DNA from: Flavobacterium sp. LC2016-01
GTDB lineage: Bacteria; Bacteroidota; Bacteroidia; Flavobacteriales; Flavobacteriaceae
Direction of reading: 5' to 3'
Length of the DNA: 64,000 nt
Assembly (NCBI RefSeq): GCF_009711135.1
Contig: NZ_WMIC01000014.1
Span: 1 to 64,000 of the forward strand
Shown: one piece after another, positions 53,415 through 62,055 of the stretch
Position numbering within the stretch: position 1 is the first letter of the stretch
Layout of the letters: each line of letters starts with the position of its first letter
Translations under genes and position numbers: made by a program
The notes under the pieces: generated by a model
The model's input: the letters and a program-made list of their open reading frames with translations, nothing else
Database searches by the model: none
Told to the model about the DNA's origin: nothing

Positions 53415-54149
53415 CTAGATATCCTTCAGCATCATTCTCGCCTTCTCTAAATCCTCAGCAGTATCAATCCCAATTCCAACATGCGTTGTTTCCACCATTT
53501 TAATACGTTTTCCGAACTCCAAATAACGAAGTTGTTCTAACTTCTCAGAAGCTTCTAAAGATTTCATTGGAAGACTGTAAAAATCTAATAAAGCCTGTTT
53601 TCTAAAAGCATAAATTCCGATGTGCTGAAAATAACGAACGCCAACGTCCTTATCTCTCGGATATGGAATTACAGATCTTGAAAAATACAACGCAAATTGT
53701 GATTGATCCACCACAACTTTTACATTATTTGGATTATTGATTTCGTCTTCATCTGTGATTTCACGCATTAATGAAGCCAAATCAATTTTCTTTTCTGCAT
53801 CATTTTTAAAAACAGACAAAACCTGCTCTAAAGGTCTGGCTTCTGTAAAAGGTTCGTCGCCTTGTACATTTACCACAATATCAACATCAAGATTAGCAAC
53901 AGCTTCTGCGATTCGGTCGCTTCCTGATTCATGTTCTTTGATACTCATAATTGCTTTTCCCCCATTGGAAACAATTTCATCAAAAATCAAATCTGAATCG
54001 GTTACAACAAAAACATCGTCAAATAAATTTGTTGCTACTGAAGCTTCGTACGTTCTTAAAATTACTGTTTTGCCTCCCAAATCCTGCATTAGTTTTGCTG
54101 GAAAACGTGTTGAAGCATATCTGGCTGGAATTACTGCTATTATTTTCAT
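53415..54149 (-). CDS. kdsB: 3-deoxy-manno-octulosonate cytidylyltransferase
   Basis: A 244-residue CMP-Kdo synthetase that activates Kdo for lipid A-core assembly. The nucleotide-binding start IPARYASTRFPAKLM, the VVNVQGDEPF motif and the IGIYAFRKQALLDF stretch are all diagnostic, and the length is normal. Cytoplasmic. It is a single gene downstream of repeats and upstream of a gap before the methyltransferase gene. It pairs functionally with the LpxL-like acyltransferase elsewhere in the window. Confidence 0.95.
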   Translation of the reverse strand: MKIIAVIPARYASTRFPAKLMQDLGGKTVILRTYEASVATNLFDDVFVVTDSDLIFDEIVSNGGKAIMSIKEHESGSDRIAEAVANLDVDIVVNVQGDEPFTEARPLEQVLSVFKNDAEKKIDLASLMREITDEDEINNPNNVKVVVDQSQFALYFSRSVIPYPRDKDVGVRYFQHIGIYAFRKQALLDFYSLPMKSLEASEKLEQLRYLEFGKRIKMVETTHVGIGIDTAEDLEKARMMLKDI

Positions 54150-54361
54150 TCTTATATTTTACTGAGTTTAAAAAACTCAAAATTTAGTAATTTAATTTTC
54201 ACTGGTTTTAAGTGTTTGCAAATATGCAAAAATTACTTTTAAATTTTCTGTTTTCTATTTCTGTAAAGGATGAAAATCATGTTCAAGAATTTTCTGTCTA
54301 CTAGCAAACAATACATTGATTATTATGAACAACTTTCAGGTTTTATTATTAAGACAAAAAA

Positions 54362-55174
54362 TTAAACCAAAACGGTAACACGAAGATAAGTTGCGGGAAT
54401 TGATGTAGAATTTTCGTCATTACTTTTGTTTTGGCTATTAACTAATCCTTCAAGTTTAGCATACAAATCCGAAGTTTTCCCATTTTGTTCAGCAGCTTCA
54501 AAAGCATTCATAGTTGGACCATAGTAATTTTTTAATCGATTTAGCCACTCCGAAGGTGGGAATGCTGCTTTAAATGTAAAGGTATCTCTCTCAAAAGAAA
54601 TATTTTCTTTAGAAACACCCGCATTTGTGAATCTTTCGATTACGTTATCCTCAATACCCCAAAGCATTGGGCTTACAAAACCTTCAGGAGGCGGTGGTGT
54701 AAATTCAGCACTAACTTTCAAGATTTGTGCAATCAACGTTGGATCTCCCGGTATCCAATTGCCCATAATAATTTTGCCTCCAGGTCGTGTGACACGAACC
54801 ATTTCTTTAGCAACATCAAAAGGTTTTGGAGCAAACATTGCTCCAAAAATGCTCATCGTAACATCGTAAGATTGATTTTTCAATTCATTCAAATCGGTTG
54901 CGTCACCTTCTTTAAATACAATATTATCCAATCCTTCCTTTTTTGCTCGAAGATTGCCGGCTTCCACTAAATTTCTTGCTATATCAACACCTAAAACATT
55001 GGCTCCTAATTTTGCTGAAGGTATTGCGGTAGTACCATCGCCACAGCCGAGATCTAAAACGTTGCTATTTTCTTTAATTCCAATTTTGGCAACCAATTCC
55101 GCTCCACTTTCTCTCATAGATTCTGCAACGCGCGTAAAATCGCCTTTTTCCCATAATGCTTTGTTTGGATTCAT
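54362..55174 (-). CDS. Class I SAM-dependent methyltransferase
   Basis: A 270-residue methyltransferase. The SAM-binding motif VLDLGCGDGTTAIP near residue 40 is followed by an acidic VDIA loop and the GDATDL motif, and the later EMVRVTRPGGKIIMGNW is typical of the UbiE/COQ5-like group. The C-terminal 110 residues make a helical substrate-recognition cap. The substrate is not known. It is cytoplasmic and a single gene, with a 425-base gap upstream. Confidence 0.88.
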   Translation of the reverse strand: MNPNKALWEKGDFTRVAESMRESGAELVAKIGIKENSNVLDLGCGDGTTAIPSAKLGANVLGVDIARNLVEAGNLRAKKEGLDNIVFKEGDATDLNELKNQSYDVTMSIFGAMFAPKPFDVAKEMVRVTRPGGKIIMGNWIPGDPTLIAQILKVSAEFTPPPPEGFVSPMLWGIEDNVIERFTNAGVSKENISFERDTFTFKAAFPPSEWLNRLKNYYGPTMNAFEAAEQNGKTSDLYAKLEGLVNSQNKSNDENSTSIPATYLRVTVLV

Positions 55175-55599
55175 CTTAGTTTTATCAGTGATTATAGTGC
55201 TGATGCCGCACTCTTACTTAATTTGTAAACATCTTCTATCATTTTTTAAATTATCACCAGTTAATCACAAAAGGCATTTAAAAAACTAATTAAAAAGAAC
55301 ACATAAACCAAATAACCAACTGATAAACAATTACTTATACAAAATAAACAAATTTACATGAAACATTTTACTATCACACCAAATTTATTTTTTAAACAAA
55401 TTGTGTAGATTATAACTCGTAGACCATTATCACATAAACGGAAAACGATTGGAAAACTTTGACGAGTTCTTTCCCTATTTCCATATAAAAACAAATACAC
55501 TATTCATAAAGAGCCGTCTAAAATATTTTTATAACATTTTCATTAAAGCATTGCTATTTACTTTCTTAGAATCTTTTTACTTTTATGTAAAAAAAAAAA
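55175..55599. other. AT-rich intergenic gap without a supported gene
   Basis: This is strongly AT-rich DNA between the divergent methyltransferase and PQQ-type propeller genes. An open frame exists at 55449-55673 but its composition is low-complexity (Phe/Tyr/Lys) and it overlaps the real propeller gene. A weak -7-like TACTTTTA at 55578-55585 might belong to the propeller gene. I see no repeat or RNA. Confidence 0.5.
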
Positions 55600-56928
55600 A
55601 TGAAAAGAACTTTTACTTCTATCCTGCTCTATTTCTTTTTAATTTTTACTTCCAATACTTTTTCTCAGAATAAAACCATCAACGCATTTACAAATCGAAT
55701 TTTTGATGGAAAAGGTTATCAACCATTAGCTGAATTAAAATGGAAATTTAAAACTGAAGGAAAAATCTTTTCCTCGCCAATTATTAAAAACGGAGCAATT
55801 TATATCGGAAGTGAGGACGGTTTTTTATACTGCATCAATGAAAAATCAGGAAACATCAACTGGAAATTTAAAACCAATGGCGCAGTTCACAGTTCGGCCA
55901 GTTTAGATAATAATATTGTTTATTTTGGAAGTTTCGACGGGTATTATTATGCCGTAAATGCAACAACCGGAAAAGAAATCTGGAAGTTTAAAACCAAAGG
56001 TGAGCATTGGTACAGAGAAATCGGAATGTGGGGAATGAAACCAAACGACATGCTGATGAACGATTTATGGGATTTTTATTTGTCATCGCCTGTTATTTAC
56101 AAAGATAAAAATAATGCTTTAGTAATTTTTGGAAGCAGTGATGGAAACATGTATGCTGTCGACTCAAAAAATGGTACTTTAAAATGGAATTTCAAAACCA
56201 ATGAACCAATTCACAGTACTCCTGTTATCGAAAAAGAGAATTTGTATTTTGGAGGTTGGGATGGAAATTTCTATGCTTTAGATTGCAAAACAGGAAAAGA
56301 GAAATGGCACTTTTCAACTGAAGTAAAAACTGGATTTAAAGGTATTCAGGCTTCTGCTGTTGTTGCAGATGGGTTAGTTTATTTTGGGGCCAGAGATCCT
56401 TTTTTATTTGCGCTTAACGCAGAAACCGGAAAATTAGTATGGAAATACAATGCCGAGAATTCCTGGATTTTGAGTTCGGCTGTTGTTCAAAACAATACGC
56501 TTTACGTTGGAACTTCTGACACTTATGCTTTATTAGCACTTGATTCAAAAACCGGACAGGAAAAGTACCGATTTAAAGGAAACGGATATATTTATTCTTC
56601 GCCTGCAATATCAGGAAACACGGCTTATTTTGGTGATTTTAGCGGTAATTTTTTTGCTTTAAACTTGCTTTCAAACGGAAAAGAATCAGATTTTGTTAGT
56701 ACTGAAAACAGAAAAAAATATGCTCCTGAAATTCTCAATAACAATCTTCTTGATTTTGGATACGCTTCCAAACAAGCCGATTTATCTGTTTATGCCGAAA
56801 ACCAAAAAATAATGGATGCGTTTTACAAATTAGGTCCAATTGTTTCATCGCCATTCATAAACAACAATACCATTTATTTTGGAAGTGCAGATGGTTATTT
56901 ATATGCCTATAACTTAAAAAGACAATAA
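55600..56928 (+). CDS. Exported PQQ-like beta-propeller repeat protein
   Basis: A 442-residue exported protein with a signal peptide (MKRTFTSILLYFFLIFTSNTFS) and about seven propeller blades of the PQQ/quinoprotein type. The repeated pattern is W-K-F-K-T, then S-x-P-x-I, then YFGSxDGxxYAxxxxTG, as in YIGSEDGFLYCI, YFGSFDGYYYAV and YFGGWDGNFYAL. No PQQ-binding or enzymatic residue set is apparent. BamB-like scaffolding or a surface role are possibilities only. It should be periplasmic; there is no lipobox Cys. The gene on the other strand ends four bases after it. Confidence 0.9.
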   Translation: MKRTFTSILLYFFLIFTSNTFSQNKTINAFTNRIFDGKGYQPLAELKWKFKTEGKIFSSPIIKNGAIYIGSEDGFLYCINEKSGNINWKFKTNGAVHSSASLDNNIVYFGSFDGYYYAVNATTGKEIWKFKTKGEHWYREIGMWGMKPNDMLMNDLWDFYLSSPVIYKDKNNALVIFGSSDGNMYAVDSKNGTLKWNFKTNEPIHSTPVIEKENLYFGGWDGNFYALDCKTGKEKWHFSTEVKTGFKGIQASAVVADGLVYFGARDPFLFALNAETGKLVWKYNAENSWILSSAVVQNNTLYVGTSDTYALLALDSKTGQEKYRFKGNGYIYSSPAISGNTAYFGDFSGNFFALNLLSNGKESDFVSTENRKKYAPEILNNNLLDFGYASKQADLSVYAENQKIMDAFYKLGPIVSSPFINNNTIYFGSADGYLYAYNLKRQ

Positions 56929-56931
56929 AAC

Positions 56932-57762
56932 TTACATTATTTTAACCGAAGTCATACTCAAAGAACCTGCTAATAATTTGTCATTAAATAAGCTTAATTC
57001 TTCTGACTTTTCTTTTAAACCTAAAGTATATAATAATGGTAAATAATGATCCGGAGTTGGGATTGCAATTTGAACTGCCTTGTTCATTTTTTCGAAATCA
57101 ATTAAAGGCTGAAAATTTCCGTCTAACAAATAATTATTTACAGTTTCTCTGGCTTCAATTGCCCAGTCGAAACCGTAATTGTCTTTGTCAAAATTTCTAA
57201 AATCAACCAAACGAAGATTATGCACAATATTCCCGCTTCCGACAATTAAAACGCCTTTATGTCGCAATGATTGAAGTTTCTGAGCCAATTCAAAATGATA
57301 TTGACCTGATTTTGTATAATCAATACTTAACTGAATTACCGGAACATCAGCATTTGGATATAAATGCTTGATTACACTCCATGCGCCATGATCCAAACCC
57401 CAATGTTCGTCTAATTCGACCATAACAGGATCTAAAATTTTCTGGGTTTCAACTGCTAATTCAGGGCTTCCTTTTGCAGGATACTGCACATCAAAAAGTG
57501 CCTGCGGAAAACCTCCGAAATCATGAATCGTTCTTGGCATTTCCATCGAAGTTACTTTTGTTCCTTTGGTAAACCAGTGCGCCGAAATACACAAAATAGC
57601 ATTTGGCTGTGGCAACGTTTTAGCCAATTCACGAAAACCAGCTACAAACTGATTTTCTTCAATAGCATTCATCGGACTGCCGTGTCCTAAAAACAAAACC
57701 GGCATTTTATCAGTATTCGAAAACGTAGACGAAATCGAATGTAAGTCGTTTAGTGTTGTCAT
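56932..57762 (-). CDS. YgiD-like 4,5-DOPA extradiol dioxygenase
   Basis: A 276-residue member of the class III extradiol ring-cleavage family, YgiD/LigB type. The metal-binding His27 lies in FLGHGSPMNAIEEN and His62 in ISAHWFTKG; the later DHGAWSVIKHLYP and GSGNIVHNLR complete the site. E. coli YgiD is a zinc-dependent DOPA dioxygenase. The native substrate in this organism is unknown. Cytoplasmic. Its start is followed upstream by repeats rather than by a recognised promoter. Confidence 0.9.
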   Translation of the reverse strand: MTTLNDLHSISSTFSNTDKMPVLFLGHGSPMNAIEENQFVAGFRELAKTLPQPNAILCISAHWFTKGTKVTSMEMPRTIHDFGGFPQALFDVQYPAKGSPELAVETQKILDPVMVELDEHWGLDHGAWSVIKHLYPNADVPVIQLSIDYTKSGQYHFELAQKLQSLRHKGVLIVGSGNIVHNLRLVDFRNFDKDNYGFDWAIEARETVNNYLLDGNFQPLIDFEKMNKAVQIAIPTPDHYLPLLYTLGLKEKSEELSLFNDKLLAGSLSMTSVKIM

Positions 57763-57828
57763 TGTTCTTTATTTTTTTGCCACAGATTAAAAGAATTAAA
57801 AGATTTCTTAAAATGCGTTTAATTTTTT

Positions 57829-57911
57829 TCTCGCAGATTTTGCAGATTTAAAAAGATTTTTTTTAGACTTTCCAAACAGCAATCAGCATAATCTGCAAAA
57901 TCTGCGTGAGA
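57829..57911. repeat. Inverted repeat with TCTCGCAGATTTTGCAGATT arms
   Basis: TCTCGCAGATTTTGCAGATT (57829-57848) faces a complement at 57890-57911 with a single inserted base. It is placed in the gap between the YgiD-like and helicase genes and is part of the same class of short intergenic palindromes as the others in the window. Confidence 0.55.
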
Positions 57912-57964
57912 CAAAAAAACGAGCGTTTATACTTCTTTGCAAAAAATCTGTGAGAATCATTTTA

Positions 57965-57982
57965 TCCCGATAGCTATCGGGA
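57965..57982. repeat. Perfect 18-bp palindrome TCCCGATAGCTATCGGGA
   Basis: The 18 bases are exactly self-complementary, immediately downstream of the helicase gene stop. It is a short dispersed palindrome rather than a terminator, since no T run follows. Confidence 0.6.
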
Positions 57983-57995
57983 GTGGCTAATAAAA

Positions 57996-59405
57996 CTATT
58001 CCTCAAAACTCTCGTCTTTAAATCCTATCAAATATAACTTATTTTTGGCACGCGTCATAGCCGTGTACAGCCATCTGATGTAATCGCGGTCAATTCCGTT
58101 TGGCAAATAAGGCTGTTCTATAAAAACCGTATCCCATTGTCCTCCCTGCGATTTGTGGCACGTAATCGCGTACGAGAATTTAACTTGTAACCCGTTAAAA
58201 TATTCGTTTTCTTTTACCTTTTGAAACCTCTTATATTTTGTTGGTTCATCTTCATAATCTTTCATTACTTCTTCGTACAAACGATTTGATTCTTCGTAAG
58301 TTAAAGACGGAGATTCGCTTTTTATAGTATCCAAAAGCAAAACCGTTTCAAAAGGTTTTTGATTTGGATAATCGACCATTCTGATTTTTACTTTCGCAAA
58401 AGTAAACCCATATAATTCTTTGATTCCGAACATTTCCAGCACTTCAATAATATCTCCGTTGGCAATAAATCCGGCCTCATCTGTTTCCTTAAGCCAGAAA
58501 TAATTATTCTTCACCACCATCAAAAAATCGCCAACAGAAAGTTCGCTTTCTTTAAATAAAATTCGGGTTCTAATTTGTTCGTTATATTGATTTGCTCTTT
58601 TATTTGAACGAACAATAAACGCCGTGTCTTCAATACTGTAATTGCTGTAAGCAGTATTTATAGCGTCCTGAATATCGTAACCATCCGTTAATCGAACAAT
58701 GTCTTTGAACTTTTTTACATTGAACTTAAACTCAGTTATAAAACTTTCTTTCAGTAATTCACGAAGTTCTGTCGCGTTGAACAAAATCCCTGAACTTTCT
58801 TCCTGACGCATTACTTCATCTAATTCAATATGCTCAATTTCTTTATCATAATGAACCCCCAAAGTCTGAATATCAAGAGCTGGTGAAATATCTAAATTTA
58901 CTGGAGGCAGCTGCGCAGTATCTCCTAAAAGAATCATTTTACAGTTACTTCCAGAATATACATAATTAATCAAATCGTCAAGAAGCGAACCGCTGTCTAA
59001 TGAACTGTCTGAAATCATCGAAGCTTCATCGACGATAAAAATGGTGTTTTTATGTTTGTTTACTTGTTTCGTAAAAGCCACGCCTCCTCCCGATGACTTT
59101 TTAGGAAAATAAATTTTCTTGTGAATTGTAAAAGCAGCAGTATTAGAATAATTCGAAATCACTTTTGCCGCACGTCCTGTTGGCGCCAGCAAAACAAACT
59201 TTTTATTGATCTCTCCAAGATTATTTACAATAGTCGAAATCACGGTTGTTTTTCCTGTTCCGGCATATCCTTTCAATACAAAAATGGTATCGTTTTGAGG
59301 TTCGGTCAAAAAAATAGCAATTTTTTGAAAAAATATATCTTGTTTGTAAGTAGGTGCAAAAGGGAATCTTTTTTGTAAAACGCTGTAAAACAATGTTGAA
59401 TTCAT
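57996..59405 (-). CDS. RecD-like superfamily 1B helicase
   Basis: A 469-residue ATP-dependent DNA helicase related to RecD2/Dda. The order of motifs is Walker A GYAGTGKTT (residues 46-54), LLAPTGRAAKVI, Walker B FIVDEASMI, LLGDTAQLPPV, then the C-terminal CHKSQGGQWD and YTAMTRAKNKLYL. It begins without the N-terminal extension of RecD2, so it is the short form common in Bacteroidetes. The role is probably in DNA repair or recombination. A dispersed repeat lies 60 bases upstream of its start. Cytoplasmic. Confidence 0.92.
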   Translation of the reverse strand: MNSTLFYSVLQKRFPFAPTYKQDIFFQKIAIFLTEPQNDTIFVLKGYAGTGKTTVISTIVNNLGEINKKFVLLAPTGRAAKVISNYSNTAAFTIHKKIYFPKKSSGGGVAFTKQVNKHKNTIFIVDEASMISDSSLDSGSLLDDLINYVYSGSNCKMILLGDTAQLPPVNLDISPALDIQTLGVHYDKEIEHIELDEVMRQEESSGILFNATELRELLKESFITEFKFNVKKFKDIVRLTDGYDIQDAINTAYSNYSIEDTAFIVRSNKRANQYNEQIRTRILFKESELSVGDFLMVVKNNYFWLKETDEAGFIANGDIIEVLEMFGIKELYGFTFAKVKIRMVDYPNQKPFETVLLLDTIKSESPSLTYEESNRLYEEVMKDYEDEPTKYKRFQKVKENEYFNGLQVKFSYAITCHKSQGGQWDTVFIEQPYLPNGIDRDYIRWLYTAMTRAKNKLYLIGFKDESFEE

Positions 59406-59464
59406 AGGGTGAAATTGTCATACAAAGTTCGTCTTTTTTAATCGCAATTTCAACTTTAAATGAT

Positions 59465-59500
59465 TTAAACCATATAAGTGATATAAGTTCATTAAAAAGG
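59465..59500. repeat. Dispersed repeat family A, left-arm copy
   Basis: These 36 bases are identical to 47570-47605, 12 kb away. The expected right arm is reduced to a remnant (AACTTATAT, near 59660). Between them lies a 30-bp inverted repeat of a second family, so this copy appears to have been interrupted by it. Confidence 0.7.
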
Positions 59501-59520
59501 TTATGAGGTTAAAGATATTG

Positions 59521-59637
59521 ACGCAGATGAAACGGATTCGCTATAGCGAAGACACGGATTTTGACGGATTTTTTAATTCTTAAAACTAAATCGTTTTTTT
59601 CAGCGTTTTCGCTATAGCGAATCCGTTTCATCTGCGT
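59521..59637. repeat. Perfect 30-bp inverted repeat, family B
   Basis: ACGCAGATGAAACGGATTCG begins the left arm (59521-59550), which is perfectly complementary over 30 bases to the right arm (59608-59637), with a 57-base loop. Each arm contains a 14-base palindrome (TTCGCTATAGCGAA). A diverged single arm is at 53371-53401. Confidence 0.75.
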
Positions 59638-59764
59638 ATAATTTAATCTCAAACACAAATTAACTTATATATTTTAAAAAAAATAATAGTACCATAACGT
59701 CTTCCTAACTTTTCTTTAAAATTGTTTTTTGAAATTGCAATTATTATTGTTCCTTTTTAATTTG

Positions 59765-59772
59765 TAAGTTTG
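59765..59772 (+). promoter_or_regulatory. Candidate -7 box of the DUF3822-rsmD operon
   Basis: TAAGTTTG is an exact TAnnTTTG. With transcription starting near 59778, the ATG at 59829 is the first usable start, which excludes the in-frame GTG at 59772. The TTG at 59747 gives only a 15-base spacer. Confidence 0.4.
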
Positions 59773-59828
59773 TGGTCGCCTTAAATTCTTTCTTGATTAA
59801 AAAACAGGTAACGAATTGTAAATCAATT

Positions 59829-60650
59829 ATGTCATTGCAAAATACTAACATTACTTCCAAAAATTACAAAAAGCTTTCCATTCAGGTTTCCCTGACAGGA
59901 TTTTCATTTTGTTGTTTTGATACTTTAAATAATATTATCACTTCATACAAAGAAATAAAGTTTGACATTTCAAACAAAAGCACAAAAATTGAAGATCTTT
60001 TTACCGAAGCTTTTAAGAATAATCCGCCTTTAAAAGATACTTATGATGAAGTAATGGTTATTCATACCAACAATCTGTCGACTTTTGTTCCAACGGCTTT
60101 GTTTGATGAAGAATATCTAGGAAGTTATCTGCAATACAACACAAAAGTTTTTGAAACCGACTTTTTTACTTTTGATGAAATCACCAATTATCAAATGAAT
60201 TCTGTTTACATTCCGTATGTGAATATCAATAATTTTTTGATTGATAATGTTGGTTCTTTTGACTACAAACATGCGAACAGTATTTTGGTCGAAAAAATAC
60301 TGGACAATTCAAGAAACAATGACGAAAAGAAAATGGTTGTCAATTTTAATCCTGGCCAGTTTGAAGTTATTGTGGTTCAGAATCAAAAACTGCTTTTTTT
60401 CAATTCTTTTGAATATCAAACCCCTGAAGATTTCATATATTACCTACTATTTACTGCCGAACAGTCGAACTTAAATCCGGAGATTTTTCCACTCGAATTA
60501 TTGGGCACGATAGACAAAAACGATCCGTTTTATGCCATTGCGTATAAATACATTCGTAATATATCCTTCATGGATGTAAGCACTTTACAGCAAAAAAACA
60601 GCTTCTCTTTAACAGAAAATCAAAAACATTATATCTTATTTCAATCATGA
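59829..60650 (+). CDS. DUF3822 family protein
   Basis: A 273-residue Bacteroidetes-specific protein of the DUF3822 family. The fold looks like a pared-down actin/hexokinase-type domain with STRAND patterns LSIQVSLTGFSFCCFD at the start and MVVNFNPGQFEVIVVQNQKL in the middle. I see no clear nucleotide-binding motif. Its gene overlaps rsmD by four bases (ATGA), a coupling conserved widely in the phylum as far as I know, which hints at a link with ribosome assembly. Cytoplasmic. The exact function is unknown. Confidence 0.88.
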   Translation: MSLQNTNITSKNYKKLSIQVSLTGFSFCCFDTLNNIITSYKEIKFDISNKSTKIEDLFTEAFKNNPPLKDTYDEVMVIHTNNLSTFVPTALFDEEYLGSYLQYNTKVFETDFFTFDEITNYQMNSVYIPYVNINNFLIDNVGSFDYKHANSILVEKILDNSRNNDEKKMVVNFNPGQFEVIVVQNQKLLFFNSFEYQTPEDFIYYLLFTAEQSNLNPEIFPLELLGTIDKNDPFYAIAYKYIRNISFMDVSTLQQKNSFSLTENQKHYILFQS

Positions 60651-61252
60651 GAATCATTTCAGGAAAACACAAAGGCCGCCGAATTTTTCCACCAAAAAAC
60701 CTTCCTGTTAGACCCACAACTGATATGAGCAAAGAAGCATTGTTTAATGTTTTGAACAATCATTTTAGTTTTGACAGCTTAAAGGTTTTAGATTTATTTT
60801 CGGGAACCGGAAACATCAGTTATGAATTTGCTTCACGCGGAAGCGCACCAATTACCTCTGTAGATGGTGATTTTGGATGCGTAAAATTTATCAAACAGGT
60901 TTCATCAGAATATGATTTTGATATTGCAGCCACTAAAAGTGATGTTTTTAAATTTTTGGAAAACTGCAAAACTTCCTACGACATTGTTTTTGCCGATCCG
61001 CCTTACGGATTAGATCAGGCAACTTTTGAAAAAATAGTACTGACCGTTTTTGAAAAAGATTTGCTTCACGAAGACGGAATGATGATTATCGAACATTCGA
61101 AATACACAAAACTGGATCATTTAAGTAATTTTTCTTTTCAGAAGAGTTACGGAGGTTCTTTTTTCAGTTTCTTCGAATTAAATTCAACTGATGATGACGA
61201 AGAACTTCCTGGAGATTCTCCAATAAAAATTACAGAAGAAGACGAAGGTTAA
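60647..61252 (+). CDS. rsmD: 16S rRNA (guanine(966)-N2)-methyltransferase RsmD
   Basis: A 201-residue SAM-dependent methyltransferase that modifies G966 of 16S rRNA during 30S assembly. It starts MRIISGKHKGRRI as RsmD does, then has RPTTDMSKEALFNVL, the SAM-binding VLDLFSGTGNISYEFASRG and the catalytic DPPYGL loop. About 25 acidic residues at the C-terminus (DDDEELPGDSP...EEDEG) extend beyond the core. The four-base overlap with the DUF3822 gene implies translational coupling. A terminator follows. Confidence 0.93.
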   Translation: MRIISGKHKGRRIFPPKNLPVRPTTDMSKEALFNVLNNHFSFDSLKVLDLFSGTGNISYEFASRGSAPITSVDGDFGCVKFIKQVSSEYDFDIAATKSDVFKFLENCKTSYDIVFADPPYGLDQATFEKIVLTVFEKDLLHEDGMMIIEHSKYTKLDHLSNFSFQKSYGGSFFSFFELNSTDDDEELPGDSPIKITEEDEG

Positions 61253-61273
61253 TTTCCTTCTTTTAAATTAATA

Positions 61274-61303
61274 AAAATTCCCATCAAATGACGGGAATTT
61301 TTT
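61274..61303. terminator. Bidirectional terminator after rsmD
   Basis: AAAATTCCC pairs with GGGAATTTTT around ATCAAATGAC-like bases, with T and A runs on opposite sides, between rsmD and the convergent barrel gene. Confidence 0.7.
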
Positions 61304-61313
61304 CTTTCTAGTT

Positions 61314-61958
61314 CTAAAATTTCTTCTTTTTCAAATTAAAATAATAGTTAATTCCAAAACCAATAGTCCATTTTGTATCAACTCGATTGGCGTTCGGACT
61401 TAATTTATTTAATGGTTTTCCGAGATCGACATTCTGAAAATCTAAAATAAGACTCATTGAATCTGAATATTCATCGGTAAAATTAAAAGTATAACCAATT
61501 CCAATACCAAAAGACTGACTCCATTCTTTTGCAATTTCCATTTTACTCGAAGTAAAATTGCCATTAGTATACGTATATGAATTTTTATGCGCTTCGATAG
61601 TTGAAATAGAATACTTTGGAAGAATTTCGAAATAAGAAACTAATTCGTTGCCTAGAATAATTTTTGGGCAAAAACTAAAATTAACCGCAGATGCCGATCT
61701 TGAAATTTCAGCAATCATTACATTATTGGCATCAAGTTTACTGCTGGATTCCAGAGTCCCAAGCAAACCGCTGATTTCAATTTCAGGTTTTACATATTTG
61801 CTCACATTGAATTCAGCTCCAGATCTTAAACTTAAAAAGCCTCTATTTTCGAAATCAGAGTGTATATAAAGGCTACCGCCAACAAAAGGTTTCACAATCT
61901 GGGCATTAGCAAAAACAAAACTCAATAAAAACAAAACAACAAATACTCTTTTTCTCAT
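61314..61958 (-). CDS. Small outer-membrane beta-barrel (porin-like) protein
   Basis: A 214-residue protein with a signal peptide (MRKRVFVVLFLLSFVFANA) and alternating polar and hydrophobic strands of an eight- to ten-stranded barrel. Examples are VKPEIEISGLLG, SFGIGIGYTFNF and the C-terminal WTIGFGINYYF followed by a short basic tail. It resembles the OMP_b-brl family of unknown function common in flavobacteria. The TonB receptor gene is 97 bases upstream on the same strand, so co-expression is possible. No enzymatic motif. Confidence 0.8.
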   Translation of the reverse strand: MRKRVFVVLFLLSFVFANAQIVKPFVGGSLYIHSDFENRGFLSLRSGAEFNVSKYVKPEIEISGLLGTLESSSKLDANNVMIAEISRSASAVNFSFCPKIILGNELVSYFEILPKYSISTIEAHKNSYTYTNGNFTSSKMEIAKEWSQSFGIGIGYTFNFTDEYSDSMSLILDFQNVDLGKPLNKLSPNANRVDTKWTIGFGINYYFNLKKKKF

Positions 61959-62055
61959 ATTCTTTTTTAGATTTCTATTCTTTTAATTACAAGCTAAAGA
62001 ACGTTACTTTTTTTCAAAATCTATAAGAATAAGCTTAAAAAAATAATTTCAGTTC

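Noticed and set aside
53737..54187. Plus-strand open frames opposite kdsB
   Set aside because: They are antisense shadows of kdsB, whose protein matches its family along the whole length.
55449..55673. Open frame of 74 codons ahead of the propeller gene
   Set aside because: Its protein is a low-complexity run of Phe, Tyr, Lys and Asn expected from AT-rich DNA, and it overlaps the start of the well-supported propeller gene in another frame.
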